Below the pieces are notes generated by a model that saw only the letters and a program-made list of their open reading frames with translations, made no database searches and was not told where the DNA came from. Below, piece after piece: positions 17,100 to 25,250 of a DNA stretch of 57,544 nt. Position 1 is the stretch's first letter, and each line of letters starts with the position of its first letter. The position numbers were made by a program, and so were the translations under genes. The stretch spans positions 1 through 57,544 of the forward strand of contig SFCB01000079.1 of NCBI GenBank assembly GCA_004367505.1. The letters are read 5' to 3'. Source of the stretch: Chloroflexi bacterium OHK40 (GTDB taxonomy: Bacteria > Chloroflexota > Chloroflexia > Chloroflexales > Chloroflexaceae).

Positions 17100-18113
17100 C
17101 TACCCCACAAACAGATAGTCCTCCCCGGCAGCGTACCCCAGTTCGCTCAGCCAGCCCGCGATCAGGTCCCGGGCGCCGTGGTTCGTCACGTAGACGAGCA
17201 CGAAGGGCCGGGGCGCCCGGGCGAGCCAGCCCCGTGGCCGCACCGGCGCGCCCCACACCGTGTGCCCGATCTTACGCGGGTCGATATCGATCCAGGCGAC
17301 AGGCACGAACCCCTGCGCGATCAGCAGTCGGGCGCGCTGCCGGGTGCTGCGACCTGCTCCCCAGTAGACCAGCGAGCGGCCCTGGTGCAGGCGGGGGTCG
17401 GTCGCCAGAAAGCGCGCCCGTAGGGCATCGAAACGCTCACGGCCGTAGCGCGGATCGAGCCGCGAGGTCCGGCCAGGGCTCTCGCGCCATGCCAGCAGAA
17501 CCCGGGGCAGCCTGGCCATGGGCAGGCCTGCGGCGTGCATGCGTAGCCACAGCTCGTAATCCTCGGGGAAGGGGCCGTCGTGGTAGCCGCCGAGGCCCAC
17601 TACTAGATCACGGCGGAACATCACCGAGGGATGGGCAAAGGGCGCCTCGACGTAGATCTCGTTTGCGATCTGCGCGGGTGTGAGCAGCCGATTCTGCCAG
17701 CGCACATACTCGGCGTAGCCGGCCCGCACCAGTCGGTGGGGGAAGAGGGCCACCCGGCTTGCCACCAGGGCGAGCTCGGGGCGGGCCTCCAGCTCGGCGC
17801 GCTGGAGCGCGAGTCGTGCCGGATGCATCAGGTCGTCGGCGTCCATGCGGGCCACGAGTGGCGCCCGCGCCTCGGCGAGCCCAAGGTTGAGGGTTCCAAC
17901 AAGGCCCACTCGGCCAGGCCGGAGCAGGAGGATGCGCCCGTCGGCGCGGGCCGCCGCCGCCACCAGTTCCGCCGAGCCGTCGTCGGAACCGTCGTCGATG
18001 GCGAGCAGCTCGAAGTCGCCCATGCTCTGGCGGCCGATCGACGCCAGGCAGGCGGGCAGGGTGGCGGCCGCGTTGTGGAAGGGCATAACGATAGAGACTG
18101 CGGGAAGCGTCAC
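17100..18113 (-). CDS. Family 2 glycosyltransferase
   Basis: A 337-aa GT-A fold glycosyltransferase. The N-terminus SIVMPFHNAAATLPACL and the AIDDGSDDGSAE motif bind the nucleotide sugar; RMDADDLMHP carries the metal-binding DxD; PFPEDYELWLRM is the usual acceptor-side ED motif. After about residue 230 there is an extra C-terminal Rossmann-like segment beginning VYWGAGRSTRQRA. It likely makes a cell-surface or secreted polysaccharide or glycolipid. The start is GTG at 18113 with TAGGCT ending 6 nt before it and no Shine-Dalgarno. It is an isolated gene, divergent from the P5C dehydrogenase. Confidence 0.9.
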   Translation of the reverse strand: MTLPAVSIVMPFHNAAATLPACLASIGRQSMGDFELLAIDDGSDDGSAELVAAAARADGRILLLRPGRVGLVGTLNLGLAEARAPLVARMDADDLMHPARLALQRAELEARPELALVASRVALFPHRLVRAGYAEYVRWQNRLLTPAQIANEIYVEAPFAHPSVMFRRDLVVGLGGYHDGPFPEDYELWLRMHAAGLPMARLPRVLLAWRESPGRTSRLDPRYGRERFDALRARFLATDPRLHQGRSLVYWGAGRSTRQRARLLIAQGFVPVAWIDIDPRKIGHTVWGAPVRPRGWLARAPRPFVLVYVTNHGARDLIAGWLSELGYAAGEDYLFVG

Positions 18114-18136
18114 GATGGGAGCCTATTCCATGGGTG

Positions 18137-18145
18137 TGTTATGAT
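18137..18145 (+). promoter_or_regulatory. Extended -10 upstream of P5C dehydrogenase
   Basis: TGTTATGAT (18137-18145) fits an extended -10 about 90 nt before the start at 18236. Confidence 0.35.
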
Positions 18146-18235
18146 GCGCGCATCCGCCGCGCTTCAGCCGCCGGTAGCCGTACCCGGGCGGGTCAAGCGT
18201 ACCTGATCAGCCACCGCATGCAAAGGGGGACGACG

Positions 18236-19801
18236 ATGTTACCCGAGTTTCGTAACGAGCCTTTCGGCGACTTCTCGAGCTCCGAGCGTCGGGCCAGCAT
18301 GCAGCGCGCCCTGCGCCATGTCGCCGGCCAGTTTGGCGCCACCTACCCCCTGGTGATCAACGGCGAGCACATCCTCCGCGAGGAGAAGCTGGCCTCCCTG
18401 AACCCGGCTGAGCCTGCCAGGGTGGTCGGCTATGTCTGCAAGGGCGACCAGGAGCTGGCCAACCAGGCGCTCAGCGCCGCCGAGGCGGCCTTTCAGCGCT
18501 GGCGGCAGGTGCCGGTAGAGGCCCGCGCGCAGCTGCTGCTGCGGGCTGCCGCGATCATGCGGCGGCGCAAGGAGGAGCTCGCCGCCTGGATGGTCTACGA
18601 GGTGAGCAAGACGTGGGTGGAGGCCGACGCCGATGTGGCCGAGGCGATTGACTTCTGCGAGTACTACGCCCGCCAGGCCCTGCGGCTCCAGGGCGCTAGC
18701 CACCCACTCACCCCCAACCCGGGCGAGTACAACGAACTGCGCTACATCCCCCTCGGCCCCGGCCTCGCCATCCCGCCCTGGAACTTTCCGCTGGCGATCG
18801 CCACGACCCTCACTGTCGCCCCGATTGTGACCGGTAACACCGTGGTGCTCAAGCCCTCGCCGCGCGCGCCGGTGATGGCCGCGAAGCTGGTTGAGGTGCT
18901 GGAGCAGGCCGGCCTGCCGCCCGGCGTGGTTAACCTGCTCCCCGGCGACGACGCCGTGATCGGCGATTACCTGGTGGACCACCCGAAGGTGCGTTTCATC
19001 GGCTTCACCGGCTCCAAGGCGGTGGGCCTGCGGGTGCTCGGCCGCGCCGCCGTGCGCCAGGAGGGCCAGCACTGGCTCAAGCGCAGCATTCTCGAGATGG
19101 GCGGGAAGGACGCGACCGTAGTGGACGAAACGGCCGACCTGGAGGCGGCCGCCGAGGGGATCGTGGCCGGTGCCTTTGGCTTCCAGGGTCAGAAGTGCAG
19201 CGCCTGCTCGCGGGCGATCCTGGTGGACGGGGTGTACGATCTGGTGCTGCAGCGGGTGGTGGAGCGCACCCGCGAGCTGCGGCTCGGCAACCCGGCCCGC
19301 CCGGAGACGAACGTGGGCGCGGTGATCGATAAGCGTGCCTTCGATCAGATCAGCGCCTATATCGCGATTGGCCAGGAGGAGGGCCGCCTGGTGGCGGGCG
19401 GCGAGGTGGTGGACCACGAGCTGCTCAAGGACGGCGGCTACTTTATTAATCCCACCATCTTCGCCGACGTAGCGCCCCGCGCGCGGATCGCCCAGGAGGA
19501 GATCTTCGGGCCGGTGCTGGCAGTGATCCGGGCCCGCGATTTTGAGCATGCGCTGGAGATCGCCAATGACACCGAGTACGGCCTCACCGGGGCGCTCTAC
19601 TCACGCAGCGTCGAGCGGCTCCAGCGGGCCCGCGAGGAGTTCCACGTGGGCAACCTCTACCTGAACCGCAAGTGCACCGGGGCACTGGTGGGGGCCCACC
19701 CCTTCGGCGGCTTCAACATGTCGGGTACCGACAGTAAGGCCGGCGGGCCAGACTACCTCCACCTCTTTACCCAGCCCAAGGTGGTGGCCGAGAAGCTGTA
19801 G
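18236..19801 (+). CDS. pruA: L-glutamate gamma-semialdehyde (P5C) dehydrogenase
   Basis: A 521-aa aldehyde dehydrogenase of the RocA/PruA2 monofunctional type, oxidising glutamate semialdehyde to glutamate with NAD in proline and arginine breakdown. Catalytic Glu287 lies in ILEMGGKDA and catalytic Cys321 in FGFQGQKCSACSRAI, the standard 34-residue spacing. GFTGSKAVGLRV is the cofactor-binding segment and PFGGFNMSGTDSKAGG the C-terminal signature of P5C dehydrogenases. ATG 18236 follows AAGGGGGA. No proline dehydrogenase gene is in the window. Confidence 0.92.
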   Translation: MLPEFRNEPFGDFSSSERRASMQRALRHVAGQFGATYPLVINGEHILREEKLASLNPAEPARVVGYVCKGDQELANQALSAAEAAFQRWRQVPVEARAQLLLRAAAIMRRRKEELAAWMVYEVSKTWVEADADVAEAIDFCEYYARQALRLQGASHPLTPNPGEYNELRYIPLGPGLAIPPWNFPLAIATTLTVAPIVTGNTVVLKPSPRAPVMAAKLVEVLEQAGLPPGVVNLLPGDDAVIGDYLVDHPKVRFIGFTGSKAVGLRVLGRAAVRQEGQHWLKRSILEMGGKDATVVDETADLEAAAEGIVAGAFGFQGQKCSACSRAILVDGVYDLVLQRVVERTRELRLGNPARPETNVGAVIDKRAFDQISAYIAIGQEEGRLVAGGEVVDHELLKDGGYFINPTIFADVAPRARIAQEEIFGPVLAVIRARDFEHALEIANDTEYGLTGALYSRSVERLQRAREEFHVGNLYLNRKCTGALVGAHPFGGFNMSGTDSKAGGPDYLHLFTQPKVVAEKL

Positions 19802-19840
19802 TGCGTGCCGTCCAGGGGTGGAGCGCAGGGAGCCCCGCCG

Positions 19841-20485
19841 CTACGCCACCTGGCGGCGGGCCCGCAGGGCCATCACGCGGCGCACCACGAAGAGCGCCAC
19901 GGCCAGGGCGAGCGCGGCGATCACGAGCTTCTGGTAGGAGCTGATGAACTCCACCACGCGCCCCCAGTTCGCGCCGAGGATGTAACCGGCCACGGTGAGC
20001 AGCGTCGTCCAGATCGCCGAGCCGAGCGTGGTGAGGAGCAGGAAGCGCGGGAGCGGCATGCGGTTCATGCCGGCGGGCAGCGAGATCAGGCTGCGAATGA
20101 GCGGGATCACCCGGCCGGTGAAGACCATCACATCGCCGTGGCGCGTGAAGGTGTCCAGGGCCTTGTCGAGATCCTGCTCGGAGAGGAGGAACCACTTCCC
20201 ATAGCGGCGGAAGAAAGGGCGTACCAGAGGCTCACCGGCGATCATGCCGATATAGTAGAGCACCACGGCGCCGAGCACCGAGCCGAGCGTGCCGGCGAAG
20301 ATCGCGCCGGGGAAGCTAAAGATCCCCTCGGCGATCAGGAAGCCGGCCAGGGGCATCACTAGCTCGGAGGGGATCGGCGGGAAGAGGTTCTCCACCAGCA
20401 TGATCAGCGCGATCCCGGGGTAGCCGAGGGCCGTCATAATCTCCTGGATCCAGAACCGCACCTGCTCCATCAGATCTGATACCAT
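19841..20485 (-). CDS. DedA-family membrane protein
   Basis: A 214-aa polytopic protein of the DedA/VTT superfamily. It has the N-terminal ALIMLVENLFPPIPSELVMP motif, a GxLG-x-YxxG-like segment (GTLGSVLGAVVLYYIGMIAG), FTGRVIPLIRSLISLPAGM with the conserved basic residues, and a C-terminal membrane helix. Members act as lipid or polyprenyl-phosphate scramblases or proton-dependent transporters, important for envelope integrity. ATG 20485 follows AAAGGA by 9 nt. It is a single gene with its own promoter. Confidence 0.92.
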   Translation of the reverse strand: MVSDLMEQVRFWIQEIMTALGYPGIALIMLVENLFPPIPSELVMPLAGFLIAEGIFSFPGAIFAGTLGSVLGAVVLYYIGMIAGEPLVRPFFRRYGKWFLLSEQDLDKALDTFTRHGDVMVFTGRVIPLIRSLISLPAGMNRMPLPRFLLLTTLGSAIWTTLLTVAGYILGANWGRVVEFISSYQKLVIAALALAVALFVVRRVMALRARRQVA

Positions 20486-20524
20486 GCAGTCGTGTCCTTT
20501 GGCGTCGTTCTAGTAACGTCGCCG

Positions 20525-20555
20525 GTATCCTATGTCAGGTGCGATACCACGTCAA
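20525..20555 (-). promoter_or_regulatory. Promoter of DedA gene with inverted repeat
   Basis: Reading the minus strand, TTGACG (20550-20555) and TAGGAT (20527-20532) are 17 bp apart. GGTATC (20525-20530) and GATACC (20543-20548) form an inverted repeat overlapping the -10 and the spacer, a possible repressor site. Confidence 0.6.
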
Positions 20556-20622
20556 GCCTTGGCCCCTGACAATCTGCTCAGAATGGGGCTGTGGTCCGCC
20601 CACCGGTACTGTTCCGCAGAGG

Positions 20623-20647
20623 CGGGCGCCCCTACGCGGGGCGCCCG
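20623..20647. terminator. Perfect 10-bp GC hairpin
   Basis: CGGGCGCCCC-TACGC-GGGGCGCCCG forms a perfect 10-bp stem with a 5-nt loop, downstream of the beta-propeller fragment gene on the minus strand. It lacks a T-tract on either side, so it may be a weak terminator or a REP-like element. Confidence 0.5.
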
Positions 20648-20676
20648 TGGCGGAGCGGCGGATGCTAGAGGGCCGG

Positions 20677-21438
20677 TTACTGGCGCAGCAGCGGGAGGTA
20701 GAGCAGTTGCTCCTCGGTCACGTCGCCGCCCGCCGACACCGCGTACAGCGCGCTCGCGCCGGGCGTTTCGCCGCCGCGGAAGATCACCCGGGTGCCGGCG
20801 CCGTTGGAGCGAAAGCCAATCACCGATCCCGACCCCGCGAGCGGGCTGCCCGCCACCACGGCCATATCGTCGCTGAGCCGCTGCAGCTCGCCCGCGCTGC
20901 CAACCGGTACGATAAAGAGCGGGAAGCTGCTCTCACCAACGACCTGGCCACGGAAGATCAGGTACTGCGAGTCGTTTGTGATCCTGTGATTGGTGGCGTA
21001 GGCTGCGCCAGCGCTACTATTGATGTCGTCTGCCACGATCACCTCGCCGCCGCCGCTCATTGGCGCGCTGCGGTACTGGCGGCCCTCGCGGAACACGATC
21101 CGGGCGCTGTCCGGCGTGATGAAGAACGACGCGGTGATTCCCTGGATCGAGGGCTGCGCCGGCGCGAAGCTGGCGTGGCTCCCGCCGCCGATCGGTAGGC
21201 TGTCGAGGCTGGAGTGGAAGGACGAGTCGCTGGCGCGGAAGACCACCCGGGCGCTGTTGTCACTCACCGCGTACTTGGCGATGCCGTCGGTGTCTTTCAG
21301 AAACGTGTCCAGACGCAGGGCCGAGCCGCCGGCGAGCGGGACGCTGTAGAGGTCTTGCAGATCCGGTGTCCCATTCCCTCCGATAAAGACCACGCCGTAG
21401 GCGCTGTCCGGGCTGATCTCTTGTGCGACGCGAAATCA
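20677..21438 (-). pseudogene. N-terminally truncated TolB/WD40-like beta-propeller
   Basis: An open frame encodes about 250 residues of beta-propeller repeats with the pattern D-ARVVFR (for instance NSARVVFRASDS, TPDSARIVFREG, AGTRVIFRGGE), about five blades or fewer. A GTG at 21393 could start a 238-aa product. However, repeat-like sequence (QEISPDSAYGVVF) continues upstream without a start codon until an in-frame TGA at 21436-21438. No signal peptide and no ribosome binding site are visible, whereas full TolB-like propellers are larger and exported. I read this as the 3' remnant of a longer gene whose 5' part was lost next to the zinc-ribbon gene. Confidence 0.6.
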
Positions 21439-21482
21439 GGTCGAACCAGCGGGCGCTATTCTAGCACAATGCCGGAGGCATC

Positions 21483-22589
21483 ATGGCCCAACCACCGCTC
21501 GCCCGACCCCCAGAGTTCTGCCGCCAGTGCGGCGCCGAGCTTCCACCGGGCGCGCCGCGCTTCTGCATCGAGTGCGGCGCGCCCACGAGCCACGGGGAGC
21601 TACTCGTCCCGATGCCCGCTCCGGCGCCCGCCGCCACCGGTGCCACAGTGCGCCTGGCGAACGCGGCTGTGGAGCAGTTGGTGATTGGCGGGACGGTGCG
21701 CCTGCCGGCTTCCGGCGCCGTCCCACCCGGCCTCTGGGATCGCGACGTGCCGCCCGGCCCCGATGACGTGGTGGCGATCTACCCGCCCTTGCGCGCCGTG
21801 AGCCGCGGCTGGAGCGGCCATGTAGGGCGGGGCTGGCGGGCGGTGGAGCGAGTGGCCGAGAGTGGGACGACCGTCTTCCTCTTCCGCGCGCCGGTCGCGT
21901 GGTTTCCCGCCGAGGGCTGTGGCGGCGGGCTGCGCCTGCTCGTGGAGGTGGAGGCCACTGCCCACACCACCGTCGAGGGGCGTGAGCGGCGCGGCTTCCG
22001 CTTCGGGCTGCGCCGCGATGGCCCCATGCGCGTGGTGGCCGCCACATGGCACGACGAGCATGGCCAGCCTGTGGCCGGGCGACCGCTGCCGCAGATCCAG
22101 CTCATGGCGCCGCCCCGGGTGCCGCGCATGCGCGACCTGGACGAAGCCCCGGCCCTGCTCGATGCCCGCGAAGCCGTCCTCTGGGCCGAGGGCAGCCGCG
22201 CGCCCGGCGCCTACCGCTTGCGCTTGCCGATCATGCAGCAGGAGCACACGCCCGCCGGCCGTGGGATCAGCCTGGTGGCGCTGGGTGAGGCCGACGTTGC
22301 GGGGCGACCGTGGTGGCGGCGCCTGCTTGGCACCACTCCTGAGCGCTATCGGGTGCGCCTGGAGCGGCCGCTCAGCTGCCCCTTCGACGAATGGCCTGGC
22401 CGCCTCGGCCGCATCCGTGAGGAGGCCCGGAGCCTGGGGCTCGACCTTGAGCCCGCCCTCGCCGCCGAGTGGTGGCTCGACCGCCACGGCCACGACGGGG
22501 TGATCTTCAGTGGGGCCAGGGCTCGCTTCGGCGCTGAGCAGGTGGTGATCGTCTTCCGCTACCGCCAGCTTGCCCGGATCAAAGACTGA
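21483..22589 (+). CDS. Zinc-ribbon protein of unknown function
   Basis: A 368-aa protein with an N-terminal double CxxC zinc ribbon (FCRQCGAELPPGAPRFCIEC, residues about 12-31), a proline/alanine linker, then a large globular region with many tryptophans and no membrane helix. The last third contains YRVRLERPLSCPFDEWPGRL and an RFGAEQVVIVFRYRQLAR end. I do not recognise this domain. ATG 21483 is preceded by GGAGG at 4-5 nt. The TlpA gene follows 32 bp after the stop but has its own -10 box. Confidence 0.75.
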   Translation: MAQPPLARPPEFCRQCGAELPPGAPRFCIECGAPTSHGELLVPMPAPAPAATGATVRLANAAVEQLVIGGTVRLPASGAVPPGLWDRDVPPGPDDVVAIYPPLRAVSRGWSGHVGRGWRAVERVAESGTTVFLFRAPVAWFPAEGCGGGLRLLVEVEATAHTTVEGRERRGFRFGLRRDGPMRVVAATWHDEHGQPVAGRPLPQIQLMAPPRVPRMRDLDEAPALLDAREAVLWAEGSRAPGAYRLRLPIMQQEHTPAGRGISLVALGEADVAGRPWWRRLLGTTPERYRVRLERPLSCPFDEWPGRLGRIREEARSLGLDLEPALAAEWWLDRHGHDGVIFSGARARFGAEQVVIVFRYRQLARIKD

Positions 22590-22605
22590 TCCCGGCGTAG
22601 CGCCC

Positions 22606-22614
22606 TGGTATAAT
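22606..22614 (+). promoter_or_regulatory. Extended -10 giving a leaderless TlpA transcript
   Basis: TGGTATAAT (22606-22614) is a perfect extended -10. Its last base is 7 nt before the ATG at 22622, so the likely transcription start is the start codon itself. Confidence 0.6.
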
Positions 22615-22621
22615 GCAGGGT

Positions 22622-23182
22622 ATGAGACGCCTGATGCTCCTCGCCGCCGTGGCGATCGCGCTCGCCGCCTGCGGCCCCAGCCGGCCGGTTGCCACCCCTG
22701 CCTCGCTCGATGTTGGCGACGCCGTCATCGCCGCTGAGAGCCGCCTGCTCGACGCCGGCACCGGTAAGCTCGCCGATGGCGATGCCGCCCCGGACTTCAG
22801 CTACACCCTTCCCGATGGTACAGTGCAGAAGCTGAGCGACCTGCGGGGCAAGCAGGTGGTGGTGAACTTCTGGGCCACCTGGTGCCTGCCCTGCATCGAG
22901 GAGATGCCGGAGCTCCAGCGGGTCTATGACAGTAGCTCCGGTGCAGTTGTGGTCCTCGGGGTCAATCGCAATGAGTTGCCCGAGGCGATCGCCCGATTCG
23001 TGCCGACGGTCGGCGTCACCTTTCCGCTCATCGCCGATGCCACCGGTGCGATCGGTGACCGCTACAGCGTGACAAGCCTGCCGACAACGTTCTTCATCAA
23101 CAGCGATGGGACGATCGGCGCCCGCCAGATCGGCGCCCTGTCAGCGTCGGTTCTGGAGGAGCGCCTGAAAGCACTGCGATGA
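22622..23182 (+). CDS. TlpA-like thiol:disulfide oxidoreductase lipoprotein
   Basis: A 186-aa membrane-anchored thioredoxin-like protein. A signal sequence ends in the lipobox IALAAC (about residue 16), so the mature protein is attached to the outer face of the membrane. The AhpC/TSA-TlpA fold begins at DAAPDFSYTLPDG; the redox site is C88-L-P-C91 in FWATWCLPCIEEMPEL, and the cis-proline segment is SLPTTFFINSDG. It probably reduces or isomerises extracytoplasmic thiols, for example in cytochrome maturation. It overlaps the DUF2085 gene by 4 bp (ATGA), so both are one operon. Confidence 0.92.
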   Translation: MRRLMLLAAVAIALAACGPSRPVATPASLDVGDAVIAAESRLLDAGTGKLADGDAAPDFSYTLPDGTVQKLSDLRGKQVVVNFWATWCLPCIEEMPELQRVYDSSSGAVVVLGVNRNELPEAIARFVPTVGVTFPLIADATGAIGDRYSVTSLPTTFFINSDGTIGARQIGALSASVLEERLKALR

Positions 23183-24054
23183 GTGATCCCACTCCCGACG
23201 ACGTGCTCCGCCTGGCTCAGCAGCGCATGGCCGAGCGGCGCATGGCCGAAGCCCCCGGACAGATCATCGCCGATGGCCCCGAGCGCCCCTGGCGGTGGCT
23301 CTTCGCCGGCCTGTTCGCCGTGCTGCTCGCCGCCCTGCTCTTCTGGCCCGGCCAGCCCCTTGAGTGGAAGATGTATGCCGTCGTCCATGGTGTGTGTGCA
23401 CAGCAGCACAACATCTTCCTCGGCGGCCTGCAGTTTCCGCTCTGCGCCCGCAATAGCGGGATCTACCTGAGCTTCCTGCTCACGACGCTCTCCATCTATG
23501 TGATGGGTCGGAGTCGCGCTGGCGGCCTGCCGCCCTGGCCGATCAGCATCACCCTGCTGGCCTTTGTGGGGATTATGGCCGTGGATGGCTTTAACTCCCT
23601 GTTCGTAGATCTCGGACGCCAGCCGCTCTACCAGCCCGACAACTTCCTGCGCACCCTCACCGGGATGGGCATGGGCGTTGCGATCGCGGTGCTCCTGCAC
23701 CTCGTGCTGGTGAAGACGCTGCGCAAGGACGTGGATGACCAGCAGCCGATCCTGCGCAACTGGGGGGAGTTGCTCGGCATCCTGGCAATCGATCTGCTTG
23801 CCCTGGCCGCGATCTACGGCAACCTGGGCCTGCTGTTCTGGCCGCTCGCCTTCCTGGCGTTCTTCGGCATCACTGGCGTGCTCTACCTTGTGAGCCTGCT
23901 GCTCACCGCCCTGGTGATGGGGTTCGAAGGCCGGGTGACGAGTATCCGCCAGCTGGCTCGCCCTGCCACCGTCGCTCTGGTGCCTACGCTGATCATCCTC
24001 GGCGCCATGTCCTGGCTGCGCTTTTGGCTTGAGGGTCAGGGGTTGATGTTGTAG
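23179..24054 (+). CDS. DUF2085 membrane protein
   Basis: A 291-aa protein with about six transmembrane helices. The first loop has VCAQQHNIFLGGLQFPLCAR, the C-x(n)-H and PLCARxxG signature of DUF2085, a family of unknown function with conserved Cys and His facing the outside. The remainder is a hydrophobic bundle with short loops. It starts within the stop of the tlpA-like gene; the shared cysteines suggest a redox partnership with that thioredoxin, which is inference. A longer N-terminal cytoplasmic tail of about 40 residues precedes the first helix. Confidence 0.85.
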   Translation: MSDPTPDDVLRLAQQRMAERRMAEAPGQIIADGPERPWRWLFAGLFAVLLAALLFWPGQPLEWKMYAVVHGVCAQQHNIFLGGLQFPLCARNSGIYLSFLLTTLSIYVMGRSRAGGLPPWPISITLLAFVGIMAVDGFNSLFVDLGRQPLYQPDNFLRTLTGMGMGVAIAVLLHLVLVKTLRKDVDDQQPILRNWGELLGILAIDLLALAAIYGNLGLLFWPLAFLAFFGITGVLYLVSLLLTALVMGFEGRVTSIRQLARPATVALVPTLIILGAMSWLRFWLEGQGLML

Positions 24055-24070
24055 GAGACAGGGGAGCGTA

Positions 24071-24092
24071 GAGACGCAGCACGCTGCATCTC
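24071..24092. repeat. Degenerate GAGACGCAGC palindrome
   Basis: GAGACGCAG-CACG-CTGCATCTC forms a near-perfect hairpin with one mismatch. It resembles the GAGACGC...GCGTCTC palindromic repeats known to be scattered in Chloroflexota and cyanobacteria. A second degenerate copy is at 28953-28970. Confidence 0.5.
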
Positions 24093-24116
24093 GCCAGGAT
24101 GCGCGGGAGTGCCAGC

Positions 24117-24146
24117 GGAACAGGGGACAGGGGTGTTCTCTGTTCC
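24117..24146. terminator. Stem-loop between convergent genes
   Basis: GGAACAG (24117-24123) pairs with CTGTTCC (24140-24146) between the convergent DUF2085 and Rrf2 genes. The right arm is followed by an AT-rich run, so it could terminate plus-strand transcription. Confidence 0.4.
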
Positions 24147-24587
24147 CTAAATATAGTACATCACCCCGCCGGAGCGCTGGCGCTTGCGCTGACAGAGGTC
24201 GTCGAGCGTCACTTCGCTGAGGAACTGCTCGATTCGGGCGCGGAGTGTTGCCCACGTCTCGTCGACGAGCTCATCGTCCTCGGGGACCGTGGGCGTGAGG
24301 TCGTCGCGCGAGGGCTCGGCAGGCAGCAGCGGCCCCTCAAGCGTGGTAAGCACATCGAGCAGGGTGATCGTCTCGGGGGCGCGGGCGAGCATATGGCCGC
24401 CCTGTGGCCCACGCAGGCTCTCGATCAGACCGGCACGGCGCATCGTGATCAGCAGCTGATTGAGGTAGTTGACCGGGATGCCCTGGCGGGTGGCGATGTC
24501 GTCGCTTTGCACCGGGCCCTCGCCATAGCGCTGCGCGAGGTCGAACAGCGCCCGCAGGCCGTAATCCCCCTTGCTGGAGATGCGCAT
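24147..24587 (-). CDS. Rrf2-family transcriptional regulator
   Basis: A 146-aa winged-helix protein starting MRISSKGDYGLRALFDLAQ, with the recognition helix in IPVNYLNQLLITMRRAGLI and the RGPQGGHMLARAPETITLLDVL wing and dimerisation block. The three clustered cysteines that hold the Fe-S cluster in IscR and NsrR are absent; only one cysteine is present, near the C-terminus. It may therefore sense through a protein partner as CymR does, or another signal. It has a consensus-like promoter with a palindrome near the start site, suggesting autoregulation. Confidence 0.92.
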   Translation of the reverse strand: MRISSKGDYGLRALFDLAQRYGEGPVQSDDIATRQGIPVNYLNQLLITMRRAGLIESLRGPQGGHMLARAPETITLLDVLTTLEGPLLPAEPSRDDLTPTVPEDDELVDETWATLRARIEQFLSEVTLDDLCQRKRQRSGGVMYYI

Positions 24588-24598
24588 CGTTGCCCCAC

Positions 24599-24620
24599 GT
24601 TGTGAAGTCTTTCACTCAAC
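24599..24620. promoter_or_regulatory. Imperfect palindrome in Rrf2 leader
   Basis: GTTGTGAA-GTCT-TTCACTCAAC pairs except for a 2-nt bulge and lies just downstream of the predicted Rrf2 transcription start. It is a candidate self-operator. Confidence 0.4.
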
Positions 24621-24630
24621 AATCTGGGTT

Positions 24631-24659
24631 ATCGTAGCACCAGCCCGGCGACATGTCAA
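24631..24659 (-). promoter_or_regulatory. Promoter of Rrf2 gene
   Basis: On the minus strand, a perfect -35 TTGACA (24654-24659) and TACGAT (24631-24636) are separated by 17 bp. This is the best -35 match in the window. Confidence 0.7.
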
Positions 24660-24665
24660 CAGTGG

Positions 24666-25058
24666 CTATGCTATGACCGGCGTGGCGCAGATGGGGCAAC
24701 TGGCGGGATCGGGCATGGTGATGACCCAGAGCTGGCAGGCCGCACAGGCGTGGCTGAGGATCCGGGGGGCCACGAGGGTGTCGGGGAGCGGCGCTTCGCC
24801 AATAGCGCGGCGTAGCTCGACATAACCAGGGGCGCCGAGCAGAGTTGCGCGCTCGACACGCTCGCCAGCGAAGGCGAGCTCGAGCAGCATGCCAGGGGTG
24901 AGGGTATGGCGGTCAGCCACATTGGCCAATGCGCCCTCATCGATCGTGAGCGTGTGCTCATCGGCCCCTTCCTGGCGCCAGGGGCGACCGCTCAGCGTGA
25001 CGGTATCGCCGCCGAAGAAGCCACCGAAGTTGTGAAGCTCGGTGATCAGCAGACGCAT
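24666..25058 (-). CDS. Hypothetical protein with C-terminal zinc ribbon
   Basis: A 130-aa protein, start MRLLITELHNFGGFFGGDTV. Residues 1-95 look beta-rich with no recognised family. The C-terminus has CAAC and CPIC pairs about 15 residues apart (HACAACQLWVITMPDPASCP), which should bind one zinc. The gene lies between the Rrf2 regulator and the MoxR/VWA operon, all on the minus strand, with 192 bp between it and the VWA gene. No clear promoter or ribosome binding site is visible. Function unknown. Confidence 0.6.
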   Translation of the reverse strand: MRLLITELHNFGGFFGGDTVTLSGRPWRQEGADEHTLTIDEGALANVADRHTLTPGMLLELAFAGERVERATLLGAPGYVELRRAIGEAPLPDTLVAPRILSHACAACQLWVITMPDPASCPICATPVIA

Positions 25059-25250
25059 CTGATAGCAAACCCTAATCGTATGGCAAGCAATGTGTGCGAA
25101 GGGGCTTGACGACTCTCCACGCCTTCCCGCCGATGCATGCCATCACGATCGCACAGTGCCAGCGCTACAACCCCCATGCCACAACCCCGGGCGATGCGCA
25201 ACCGAGGCTTGGGGAGCGAGCCGTACCGATCCACCACATCGAGTGTGGCA

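Noticed and set aside
18239-19549. 436-codon frame opposite the P5C dehydrogenase
   Set aside because: Antisense shadow; the plus strand holds all catalytic motifs.
25060-25085. Minus-strand TTGCCA-16-TATCAG before the 130-aa hypothetical gene
   Set aside because: The -10 would abut the start codon, putting the transcription start inside the gene.
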